Source: Discostella pseudostelligera (taxonomy: Eukaryota > Bacillariophyta > Thalassiosirophyceae > Thalassiosirales > Thalassiosiraceae). Taken from it: DNA of 34,842 bases. The stretch covers positions 1-34,842 of the forward strand of contig JALLBK010000717.1 of the NCBI GenBank assembly GCA_036940085.1. The letters run 5' to 3'. The notes under the pieces were generated by a model. That model was not told where the DNA came from and did no database searches. It was given only the letters and a program-made list of their open reading frames with translations. Positions 19,960 to 27,913 of this stretch are shown here, piece by piece (the stretch's first letter is position 1; every line of letters starts with the position of its first letter). A program made the position numbers and the translations under genes.

Positions 19960-21159
19960 TTATTGGTCGTCGTTGCCCATCATTCTTTGCATCTGCCTCA
20001 TGTTTTTGCTCATCCTGAATTCAGGTCGACTATTCAATAACTCCGTGAATTGAGAGTAGGATGGCTCCTCCTTCGAAGAACCAAGCCACAGCGGCACCTC
20101 TCGATTAAACCAAGATGGATCTTCTCTGTACGCGTACAGTTGCCAATCGTATGGATAGGATTTAAGCGCTAGGCAATCTTCTCCACGTGCACTGAACCGC
20201 AATACGGCGTAGGTCACCTCATACCCATTGTCAAATATCACCTCCTGCGCGCGCTTCTTTGCATTAGGCGCTAATATATTGAAACCCCATGATTCCACAT
20301 TCTTCCAAAACGGATTGATGAGCAGAAGTAGACGGTTTGGACCTACATCCTTATCGATCGATTCGATATCTTTGAGATATTTCGTATCCGTGTTTGGGAA
20401 TACTACTGCCTTAACATCTCCATGTGAACCGCCAGCGGCCTTGGCAGAAATTATTGCCGAACCGTCAAAGTCCCAAATGTCTTTTGCCGATACTGACGGT
20501 GGCATTCGGTTAGATTGCGATGTTACCCCTTGATGATCTTGTGCATCTGCCACAGCCGACTCCTCCTTAGCAAACACCCTAATTTCTTTCAGCAATGACT
20601 CTGTCAACGGTCGTCCAGATTCTCTATACATTTGTTTCGCCCCACCTGGCCATTCGTTCAATTCCCCAGTCATTGCCTCGTCCTCCACAAGCAATGCAAA
20701 CCGCACCGTCTGTCGAACGATCCCATCCGCAAAGGCGCGCTCCACTGCTGATGCCGCCTGTTGAATTTGAGCCTGAGCATTGTCTGGCACTGGTAGTATT
20801 TGCATGTCGCGTCTAGACTTGTTAGTATTGCTCTCCTCTCGTTCTTTTCGAGCTTTGTCTATTGCAGATTGTCGTTCGAGCGCTAACTTCTTCTCGTGTT
20901 GTACTTCTTGTTCCATTTCTTCGATTGTTTTACCTGACATGACAGCAGCTTCTTCGCGTAGTGCTCTAGCTCTTGCTAATAATTGCTGCACCTCGTCGTC
21001 GTTAGTTAGGCGCAGTGCAGAGGAGTAGGAGGAGTATGCTGACGATGGTGATGGTACGAGACGTCGGGACAGCAATGCCGGTGTAGGGAAGGAAAATACT
21101 GGCGATGGTCTATCCAGAAGGATTGTAGCCAGCATCGCGAATGACATGATCAGAATCAT
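19960..21159 (-). CDS. DUF1995-domain plastid protein
   Basis: Intronless, 399 aa. The N-terminus is a signal peptide ending VFSFPTPA (residues 21-28), a diatom plastid motif. A charged coiled-coil region follows (about residues 53-115, rich in Glu/Lys/Arg), then the DUF1995 domain at about 140-370. Its hallmarks are RLLLLINPFWKN, an SWGF-type segment, a Y-V-Y-A-like strand VTYAVLRFSARGEDCLALKS and YPYDWQLY. DUF1995 occurs in plant chloroplast proteins such as LPA3, involved in photosystem II assembly, and in adenylate kinase C-termini. No kinase domain is present here. The C-terminus is Met-rich (RQMQRMMG). It is head-to-head with QNG1 across an E2F/CACGTGGCAG promoter. Confidence 0.8.
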   Translation of the reverse strand: MILIMSFAMLATILLDRPSPVFSFPTPALLSRRLVPSPSSAYSSYSSALRLTNDDEVQQLLARARALREEAAVMSGKTIEEMEQEVQHEKKLALERQSAIDKARKEREESNTNKSRRDMQILPVPDNAQAQIQQAASAVERAFADGIVRQTVRFALLVEDEAMTGELNEWPGGAKQMYRESGRPLTESLLKEIRVFAKEESAVADAQDHQGVTSQSNRMPPSVSAKDIWDFDGSAIISAKAAGGSHGDVKAVVFPNTDTKYLKDIESIDKDVGPNRLLLLINPFWKNVESWGFNILAPNAKKRAQEVIFDNGYEVTYAVLRFSARGEDCLALKSYPYDWQLYAYREDPSWFNREVPLWLGSSKEEPSYSQFTELLNSRPEFRMSKNMRQMQRMMGNDDQ

Positions 21160-21343
21160 CGTAGAAGAAACGTTGGTGGCAGGGTGTTTGGGCTATTAGT
21201 TTGAATTTATGCAATGATCTAGCTGCATCGATGAGCATCTGATTTGTGATTTGAGCATACGATGCTGATGCGGCGGCGGCGGCAGCGGCCATGATGATGA
21301 TGACTCACTTCTGACTTCTGACTTCGCGAACACAATGATGTTG

Positions 21344-21442
21344 TGGCGGGGAGAGTGGGGGCTCGACTCCCCGGCAGTTATGGCGGGAGAGAGAGACATT
21401 ACCTACACGTGGCAGTGTTTACGCGGCAACATTTTGGCGGGA
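21344..21442. promoter_or_regulatory. E2F-CACGTGGCAG-E2F module in divergent promoter
   Basis: TGGCGGGGA lies at 21344-21352, TATGGCGGGA at 21379-21388, CACGTGGCAG at 21406-21415 and TTTTGGCGGGA at 21432-21442. The CACGTG core starts 27 nt after one E2F-like site and 27 nt before the next. The module lies 140-240 nt upstream of the QNG1 ATG and 185-285 nt from the DUF1995 gene start. Confidence 0.7.
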
Positions 21443-21480
21443 GGAGCCACACCGTCAACCATCACCGCCAACCAATGCAA

Positions 21481-21501
21481 CCCATCACCCATCACCCATC
21501 A
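21481..21501. repeat. (CCCATCA)3 tandem heptamer
   Basis: Three exact copies lie in the inferred 5' UTR or promoter of QNG1, 80-100 nt before the ATG. Confidence 0.8.
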
Positions 21502-21580
21502 CAATCATCACCTCCACCTCACTCATCATGATCGAGAGGAAAGATTGGGACAACTAGTAGATAGCAAGGAACGCAGCTCA

Positions 21581-22924
21581 ATGAATTTCTCTCCCACCAC
21601 CGCCGTACGCGATTCGGCTCGCCGATGGATGGAAACCTCTCGGCATGTTATCGGTGTCGATGACATCGTAACACCCGTTACCATCGACGACGACGCCCTT
21701 GACAACTTTGCTACCGAGATCACTGAGTCCATTCTTTCCAACAAATCTTTGGAGGTGACTGAATGGGATGCCGACGGATGGCATTACAGTGGAAAGAATT
21801 ATAAGAGTCGACTTCCGAATGAGTCTCATCATGAACTATTGAGGATGGAGCGGGTGGCTTTGTATATACTGGCATTGGACGCTATTAACTTTTGCTTTTG
21901 GCCAACTCCGACATCCACGTCTACGTCGTGTCTGTCAATTAAGAATGGTCTAGAATATGAGCATTTGGCAATAGCACTTCAAAAACTTGCAGAGGCTGAC
22001 GATGATATTTTGGATAGGGAGGGAGAAGATATTGATGTTGTCGCCAACATTGTTAAAGCGGCATCGTCCTATGCATTGAGTCCTACTAGTCTATCTACCT
22101 TGACTTCAAAAATATTACACTCCATGCTGAGTATTCATTTCCCTCCATCAACGTCGGTGCATGATGATTCAGGTGGAGAACATTTAACGGTCTATGACCT
22201 CCCAAACATTGAACATCGATGCCGTCTACTGAGAGAGCTAGGAGATGGTCTCATCAAGCATCACAATGGTTCTGCTTTTAATATGCTATCAAAAGCCAAC
22301 AAGAGCGCTGATGCCTTGGTTGGAATCATCTTGGAGACCTTCCCTGGATTTCGTGATTATGTCGACATTAGCAATTGTTCGGAGAATTCATCGAACGAGG
22401 ATTGGGAAACAGTAAAGAAATCACAGCGGATCGTCCATTTCTACAAACGCGCGCAAATTGCAACCGCTGATATCTGGGCAGCGTTGGGTCGTAGTCAAGG
22501 AACTGCTACCGAACAAGACACTGAATCAATTACAGATGTCTGCAAATTCACTGATATCAATTTACTGACGACTTTTCCTGATTATCGCGTCCCGCAAATA
22601 CTACGTCATGTAGGTGTTATGAAGTACACTCTTTCATTGGCAAACGCTGTCGATACGCAAGAAGAATTGTGTAAAGGTTGCACTGATGAAATTTCTATAC
22701 GAGCAGGCACTGTGTTGGCAGTTGAGAAGGTTGTGCAAGCAATCAAGGAGAAAATTTTGACCATTGATGGCGCGTCAGGTGTCAGATCGCAAGAAGATCT
22801 ACAAAAGCTTGTTGACGACGTCTCGGCTGTGACAATTGACTGGTACCTCTGGCAAAAAGGAGAGAGATTGGATCGTTTGAATTTGTTGGGGCAGTATCAT
22901 CGAGTAAATACGACGTTCTATTGA
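21581..22924 (+). CDS. QNG1: Queuosine salvage enzyme QNG1 (DUF2419, queuosine 5'-phosphate N-glycosylase)
   Basis: Single exon, 447 aa from the ATG at 21581. DUF2419 landmarks appear in order: SARRWMETSRHVIGVDD at the start (family SA-I---S-HV-I), DGWHYSG, LALDAINFCFWP, YEHLAIAL, RCRLLRELGDGL, FPGFRDY, HFYKRAQIATADIWAALG, FPDYRVPQILRHVGVM and EISIRAGTVLAVEKV. The family frees queuine from queuosine 5'-monophosphate so that it can be inserted into tRNA by the eukaryotic TGT enzyme, allowing use of dietary or bacterial queuine. The frame stays open upstream to 21335, but that part contains the promoter module and (CCCATCA)3 and lacks family sequence. The gene points to queuine scavenging, possibly from associated bacteria. 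Confidence 0.93.
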   Translation: MNFSPTTAVRDSARRWMETSRHVIGVDDIVTPVTIDDDALDNFATEITESILSNKSLEVTEWDADGWHYSGKNYKSRLPNESHHELLRMERVALYILALDAINFCFWPTPTSTSTSCLSIKNGLEYEHLAIALQKLAEADDDILDREGEDIDVVANIVKAASSYALSPTSLSTLTSKILHSMLSIHFPPSTSVHDDSGGEHLTVYDLPNIEHRCRLLRELGDGLIKHHNGSAFNMLSKANKSADALVGIILETFPGFRDYVDISNCSENSSNEDWETVKKSQRIVHFYKRAQIATADIWAALGRSQGTATEQDTESITDVCKFTDINLLTTFPDYRVPQILRHVGVMKYTLSLANAVDTQEELCKGCTDEISIRAGTVLAVEKVVQAIKEKILTIDGASGVRSQEDLQKLVDDVSAVTIDWYLWQKGERLDRLNLLGQYHRVNTTFY

Positions 22925-23371
22925 ATATCGTACGATACTATGGGAGCTCGTCGTCGTTTGATTTGAGGGAGAAGAAAATTCGAGTGAGGATAGGTGTCTT
23001 TGTCGCAGCGAACTTTACGCAGGAAAATAGTCAGGTGTGTGAGAAAGTAATGGTTCGAGATGAAGACGGAATAAATTGACCACACAACATTGGAGTATTA
23101 CCTCACTAGAGAGGTGGTATGTAGGTGAGTAAGATAAGTAACGGTTTGGGAAGGAGATGGACAAAATTGACCCGGTGGGTGTTGTCAGGTGTCGTCTCTG
23201 TGACATACTTCCGGTACTGTCTGCTAATTGCTTCTTCATAAGGTTGATCGATGGAACTAGATATCTGCCTGTGGAGATGGAGGCCATCATCGCATAATAA
23301 TATCTGCCAGCTTTTCTATCGGAACATAAACTGGAATATGGTGCAGCATTCTCAATCACTCTCCATGCCCG
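22925..23371. other. Intergenic region after QNG1
   Basis: About 450 nt with no supported gene. It holds the QNG1 3' flank and the promoter of the small gene at 23372. An acceptor-like GGTGCAG at about 23340-23346 could mark an upstream exon boundary of that gene. Confidence 0.35.
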
Positions 23372-23759
23372 ATGCTGTCGAGATGGCTCAGTCAACGTTC
23401 CAAGTCTAATCGGCAAATGAAGACGGTCAGTTTCCAGGCCCATTTCCTGGCCTCACGGCGCCTTGTTGATGTGAGTCAAATGATACGATACGATCATAGA
23501 TAATTGATCAATTGCTCATTAGATTCTTCCATCTCGATTCGCAGAGTTTACACTTGACGACGAAACAAGTCGAAGTAAAAAACAAGTACAAGCCTCGACC
23601 TCCGTTATCAAAAATACTGGAGGCAAATCGTCGAAAGGAGGCTATGCAAAAGGCCGCACTTCGNATGATGCGGATCAATACATACTTGCGGCTATCGAGA
23701 AGGCAGATTGTGATGCACGCCATCATTGTTATTTCGACGCGAATACAAGTTGGAGATGA
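23372..23759 (+). CDS. Small basic protein, possible mitochondrial presequence; frame broken at a single N
   Basis: Exon 1 is 23372-23470 (33 codons), with a GTGAGT donor. Exon 2 starts at 23545 after a CAG acceptor and is in frame (74-nt intron). The N-terminus MLSRWLSQRSKSNRQ is basic and free of acids, like a mitochondrial presequence. Exon 2 begins SLHLTTKQVEVKNKYK and runs through KILEANRRKEAMQKAAL to an N at 23664. Beyond the N, the frame used upstream gives an implausible product that runs past the convergent SET gene's stop. A different frame gives DADQYILAAIEKADCDAR and stops at 23759, just before that stop (23783). I infer a gap of unknown size at the N. I do not recognise the family. 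Confidence 0.5.
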
Positions 23760-23782
23760 CAATGATGGAAAAGCTACCCACT

Positions 23783-26107
23783 CTAACTTATGGAAGAAAG
23801 TTTGCCCAACAGCGGCAGGCTATAATCCAATGGGCATGACCCTTCTTCTCGTACTTTTATAGCAGCATTGCTATTGGCTGATGTCCCAGTCAATGATTGG
23901 TATCGTTCTTTAATTTTGTTGGCTTCACTTGCAGCTGCTTGTAACAAGCTTCCTAAAGCTCGAACTTCGCCGCTCACTACGTACCATGCGTTCCATGTAG
24001 TACTACCCACTATTGTCGGTTCAGGAGTATCATAATTAGCGTATCTGCCCAATGCAACATTGCACAGTCGAATCACACACATCATTGCACGAAATTCGAG
24101 AGCATCGCCCTTGTTTTCAACTCGGAAATACCCTTTATTTGATGACTTCCAAGTTCCAGATTCGATAAGGCCTTCTCGTAGAAAGTTAACTGCATTTCCT
24201 CCTATGTCGTCTACAGTGAGACTAAGCAATCGGCAAGTCGATATTAAGTTTTCGGCATTCAACCCGACAGCTTTTTTGTCTTCCTTCTGTTCAGGGATTG
24301 GAGATCCATCGGTTTGTAATGGCAGTGCATGTGGAAACTTTGATGGTACTCTGACAATCCACGCGTCTCTGTTGTTTGCAATACAGACTAAATGCTGCAA
24401 CTTCAGCAACTTCAGCTCTTCCTCAGTCGGATCTGGCGTGCCATTTAAATCAATGCAATCTTCATATCCGTCATCAAACATAAGATATCGCAATAGTTCT
24501 TTGGCTTGTATTTCCAACGCCATTTTTGCCATTGCGAATTCAGAACCAGTGTTGTTTCCTCCGAATATCGTCTCCCGAGACCCTGGATCCCACGCATCGA
24601 ACGGAAGCTGGGAGAACTGTCGACCCAAGCCAACATCTCCAAGCATCCGGTGGAAAACAGCAAGAATAATTTCAGTAGGTGACGTTCCATCTCCGTTGAC
24701 ATATCCATACTTGGCCAGTAAGTGCCCATCAGTGAATTTCCCATATGAGACCACAATCGAATGGTTTGGTGGTATGTTGCCCTTTTTATTGGCGTGTATC
24801 AAATACGACGACGTCCTCGAGTCGTAGCTCCATATTACATTAGGATTTGGGTGAGAGTTGTACATGTCAAGTAGAGGACACATGGATCGAAATTTGAATT
24901 CTTCTTTACCCTCTCCGGCATCTGAATTGTGATCGACGTCCAAAGAGCTTCCAAAGTTGCTTGTCTCGTACAATCTCATCTCGTCAGTGAGTGAAACTTC
25001 GTTTCGATCGGCTTCGATGCCCCACAGAACTCCGTTATCAGATGTGGATGCAGTTACACCAAATGCTCGGCTCAATACATTGATTCGCATGCTGAGGTAT
25101 TCGACATAGTTTACATTCCGTTCGAAGTCCTTTGACACGAGAGTGAGTGCTGCATACTCTGACTCGATCATTTGCTGATAGTGTCTGATCAAATCATATG
25201 TGTATGTGTATCTCGGAAACAAAGATTCAACGAGTTTCAATGACCAGAATAACGGATGACTATGTGGATTCAGGTTTGATTGTCCTTGCCGATCATTGAT
25301 TGTTGGCAGGATATCGATGTAGGCAGAGAGAATTGGCACCCGTTCTTTATGCTGAGACATGTCATCCCACATCCCCGTGACTTTGCAATTAGCATCAGCT
25401 TGGTTGCAAGTTTGTCCAGCATTGCTGTCACGAGAACCATGCAGCAGTCGAATCAAATAAACAGCGAGGTAAGCCCCCGAGTCTAATGGGTTCTGGGTAT
25501 TCTTGTGCCTTGCACCCTTCTTTTTGAGGCCGATCTCGCCTAGTCCAAGGAGTTCATGCTGAATATATTTGTCCCGTAATGCATCTAAATCCCAAATTTG
25601 GAGGGGGCGTGGTAGTCGCATCACTAATTCACCCGCAAGTATTCCATCGTCACTAGTTGAGCTACTCCGGCTCCAAGAATTGCTGTTGGTTGGTAATGGC
25701 GCTACTCGCTGAGTTCTAAGATGAGGGTCAGCTGCTAATCCTGGGTGACAATATCCTTCAATATCTGCTGCTTCTACATTTCCACCGGCCTTCGCTGAGG
25801 TATTCGGACGATAGTTGCAAACAAAGTTGTTGAGAAAATCACGTATCTCATTCTCGCGTTCTGGATTTAGCTCCACCTCCGCACTATCAATCCGAGGAAT
25901 GCGGGGATCTATCCTCTGGTCGTCAAGATTTTCACCATCAGCGAAAAGCTTCACCAATATCGCAAGAACTGGGATCAATCCGAAACCGACGGTGCACAGA
26001 ACATATCGACGACGACGCCCGGAGGGCGGAAGTTGTTGCTTTGCTGATTTTCTATCGGCCATACTGCCAGCAGCGCCGACGTTAGACCGTCTCTGTCTTT
26101 TCGCCAT
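23783..26107 (-). CDS. Membrane-anchored SET-domain protein (Rubisco LSMT/SETD3-like)
   Basis: Single exon, 774 aa. A basic N-terminus (two Arg/Lys clusters) is followed by one transmembrane helix at about residues 35-60 (YVLCTVGFGLIPVLAILV). A split SET domain of the LSMT class follows. The N-SET part (about 145-200) includes AGELVMRLPRPLQIW. A long I-SET insertion with FWSLKLVESLFPRYT comes next. The C-SET core is MCPLLDMYNSHPNPNV (family P-D--NH, here NSH), then SIVVSYGKFTDGHLLAKYGYV (SYG--sN--LL--YGF). A C-terminal helical region resembles the LSMT substrate-binding domain. Family members methylate lysine or histidine of non-histone proteins. The TM anchor is unusual; the active-site NH is shifted to NSH, so activity is uncertain. 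The type II-like topology suggests an ER or Golgi location (inference). Confidence 0.78.
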   Translation of the reverse strand: MAKRQRRSNVGAAGSMADRKSAKQQLPPSGRRRRYVLCTVGFGLIPVLAILVKLFADGENLDDQRIDPRIPRIDSAEVELNPERENEIRDFLNNFVCNYRPNTSAKAGGNVEAADIEGYCHPGLAADPHLRTQRVAPLPTNSNSWSRSSSTSDDGILAGELVMRLPRPLQIWDLDALRDKYIQHELLGLGEIGLKKKGARHKNTQNPLDSGAYLAVYLIRLLHGSRDSNAGQTCNQADANCKVTGMWDDMSQHKERVPILSAYIDILPTINDRQGQSNLNPHSHPLFWSLKLVESLFPRYTYTYDLIRHYQQMIESEYAALTLVSKDFERNVNYVEYLSMRINVLSRAFGVTASTSDNGVLWGIEADRNEVSLTDEMRLYETSNFGSSLDVDHNSDAGEGKEEFKFRSMCPLLDMYNSHPNPNVIWSYDSRTSSYLIHANKKGNIPPNHSIVVSYGKFTDGHLLAKYGYVNGDGTSPTEIILAVFHRMLGDVGLGRQFSQLPFDAWDPGSRETIFGGNNTGSEFAMAKMALEIQAKELLRYLMFDDGYEDCIDLNGTPDPTEEELKLLKLQHLVCIANNRDAWIVRVPSKFPHALPLQTDGSPIPEQKEDKKAVGLNAENLISTCRLLSLTVDDIGGNAVNFLREGLIESGTWKSSNKGYFRVENKGDALEFRAMMCVIRLCNVALGRYANYDTPEPTIVGSTTWNAWYVVSGEVRALGSLLQAAASEANKIKERYQSLTGTSANSNAAIKVREEGSCPLDYSLPLLGKLSSIS

Positions 26108-26310
26108 TGTCTCGATCGGTCAATCTAATGATTATTCAATAATCTTAGAACGTTGTACTAACGCAAAAGCTTTTAGTGCTACGGCTACGAAGCGGGCGGC
26201 CGTCATGATGTGGTCGACATAGTTAATCGTCAATCGATCGTAGCATGTGCTGCGGCGAAAATATTATGGTGGGGAAGTGTCTAACTGACGACTCGACTAC
26301 GGTGCACTTC

Positions 26311-26317
26311 CACGTGG
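26311..26317. promoter_or_regulatory. CACGTGG site upstream of SET gene
   Basis: CCACGTGGTAT matches the first seven bases of the CACGTGGCA motif seen in other promoters. It lies about 205 nt upstream of the SET-domain gene start (26107, minus strand). No E2F site is nearby. Confidence 0.4.
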
Positions 26318-26520
26318 TATTGATATGGTGCTAACTGCACTGATTTGGCTATCCTCCATCTTACAGCAACCAATCCGAATTGATTCATCGATCATGGGAA
26401 ATCGGAAGAACTACACTCTCAATCGAATAGAAGAGCATTTCATCGAATATTATTTTTTTCGATTTACTTGGTCACTCTTACACATCCTACCCTAAGTCGA
26501 TGGGCCACCTTTGATTATTC

Positions 26521-26602
26521 CAAATGTTCCAGCGAAGAGTTGTAGTTAATGTATCTCTGTGCAAATGTTCCAGCGAAGAGTTGTAGTTAATGTATCTCTG
26601 TG
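26521..26602. repeat. Perfect 41-bp tandem duplication
   Basis: Positions 26521-26561 and 26562-26602 are identical 41-mers beginning CAAATGTTCC. They lie just downstream of the FKBP stop codon, in its likely 3' UTR. The rest of 26108-26658 has the SET-gene promoter and no supported gene. Confidence 0.9.
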
Positions 26603-26658
26603 CTTTTCGAAGTAAAATAATGATAACGTCGAAACTGAAATAAGTAGAAGATTTGTCC

Positions 26659-27570
26659 TCAACCTCCCCGAGCTGCAGCTGCCGCTTGCTGACTAGCTTC
26701 AAGATTCTGCCTCAAGGTATTGAAATCTTCCGGACTTAAACTCTCGTCATCATAATATCCCTGATCGGCTTCATCCTCGATAATACTCTTCATCTCGACA
26801 TCAAAAATAGTATTTCCACCCTTCAATTCCACCATGCGATCGATTAAGTGATTTAATTTCCATCTACCGACCGGACCGACGGGTATGGGTCCCAGACCGC
26901 TTGTGATGTAGCCTAACTTTGGCGGCACGATGATACGTCGCTTACCCCCCACTTTCATTGTATGCAACCCCTCATCTAATCCTGGAACGGTCCGACCATT
27001 GCCGTGTTTGACGAGATATCCTTTATCAGAATCGTATTCATCAAGTTTAAACGATTTTCCCATCGCATCTGGAAGTTTGATGTATGCCTTGTACGCAATC
27101 GAAACGAAATTGCCATATTTCGGGCTTGGGCCTGTCCCTTCCACTAAATCTATATATTGCAGACCCGACTTTGTCTTGAATACTGTAATAGATTTTCCAT
27201 CAATGTTGGTGACACTGCTATCCGGTGGAGCGGTGGAGCGTGGGATGTTGGCGACTCCTTCAAGATCGGCGTTGGAGATGGCGGGGTTGGTGAATAATAT
27301 GACAGCAGCAGTAGCGGCTGTTTGGTAAACTTGATCAATAGCCTTCCTTCGACTCAATTCCGAGCACACTGGTTGAGTAACATCATCATCGCCATCAATA
27401 CATTCGCAACCTCTTCTGAGACGTTTCGCGAGCAGTTGTGACCTTGGAACGTTCAACGATTGTAGAGTTTGAGTGGAGGTCAGGCGAAGTAAATTGCCGC
27501 TGGATAGGCCCGCCACGACAGGGAGCCCTATGGCTAGCCAGGACAAAATGATGGCCAGGTTCATTGTCAT
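26659..27570 (-). CDS. FKBP-type peptidyl-prolyl isomerase, thylakoid lumen type
   Basis: Encodes 303 aa from the Met at 27570 (a second Met lies two codons on). A signal peptide (NLAIILSWLAIGLPVVAG) is followed by a basic transit-like region, then a twin-arginine lumen signal (SRRKAI, Arg74-Arg75; hydrophobic stretch; AISNA ending near residue 101). The FKBP domain spans about 140-270: KSGLQYIDLVEGTGPSPKYG, VSIAYKAYI, VPGLDEGLHTMKVGGKRRIIVP and a final IFDVEM strand. The usual GVIPPNA-type loop is replaced by a longer insert with SGLGPIPVGPVGRW. Lumenal FKBPs assist folding of photosynthetic complexes. The frame is open upstream to 27897, but that region carries the E2F/CACGTGGCAG module and codes for non-signal sequence, so the internal Met is preferred. 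The tail is Ala/Gln-rich. Confidence 0.85.
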   Translation of the reverse strand: MTMNLAIILSWLAIGLPVVAGLSSGNLLRLTSTQTLQSLNVPRSQLLAKRLRRGCECIDGDDDVTQPVCSELSRRKAIDQVYQTAATAAVILFTNPAISNADLEGVANIPRSTAPPDSSVTNIDGKSITVFKTKSGLQYIDLVEGTGPSPKYGNFVSIAYKAYIKLPDAMGKSFKLDEYDSDKGYLVKHGNGRTVPGLDEGLHTMKVGGKRRIIVPPKLGYITSGLGPIPVGPVGRWKLNHLIDRMVELKGGNTIFDVEMKSIIEDEADQGYYDDESLSPEDFNTLRQNLEASQQAAAAARGG

Positions 27571-27697
27571 CGTCGTCGTCGACGGAAGTCGTCGATAGAT
27601 GTTGGATTGGTGGAGATTGGTGGGTACAGCCTGTTTGGTGGTGGTGGTGCCGGGTGCCGCCGGCATCGGTATCGGTATGATTTGGGCAGCGGAAGCT

Positions 27698-27820
27698 TTT
27701 GGCGGGAGATCTGATTCAAGGATCAAAAACCCTTCCACGTGGCAGCATGGTGTGGTGCTCTTATCTTCCACGTGGCAGATATGTGGCGAAGAATGGCGCG
27801 AATTCTTTCTTTTGGCGGGA
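27698..27820. promoter_or_regulatory. E2F-CACGTGGCAG(x2)-E2F module in divergent promoter
   Basis: Exact TTTGGCGGGA sites at 27698-27707 and 27811-27820 (both preceded by T) flank two exact CACGTGGCAG copies at 27736-27745 and 27769-27778, 33 nt apart. The module lies between the FKBP start (27570) and the proline-rich gene start (27914). It is the most symmetric example of the module in the window. Confidence 0.75.
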
Positions 27821-27913
27821 AGCATACGGCGGCCAATGTTGATGGTCTCTTGCCGCGGATAGGATAGAATAGGTGCGACAGTGTAGAGAGTATTCATTGC
27901 CAGCTATTTTACC

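Noticed and set aside
21110..21292. Poly-Ala frame upstream of the DUF1995 gene as a separate gene
   Set aside because: It overlaps the start of that gene in another frame and looks like 5' UTR with a GCC repeat.
21335..21580. N-terminal extension of QNG1 to the earlier ATG
   Set aside because: The stretch holds four E2F/CACGTGGCAG sites and a heptamer repeat and no family sequence; the Met at 21581 sits just before the conserved start.
27571..27897. N-terminal extension of the FKBP to the earlier ATG
   Set aside because: It contains the promoter module; a proper signal peptide begins only at the internal Met.
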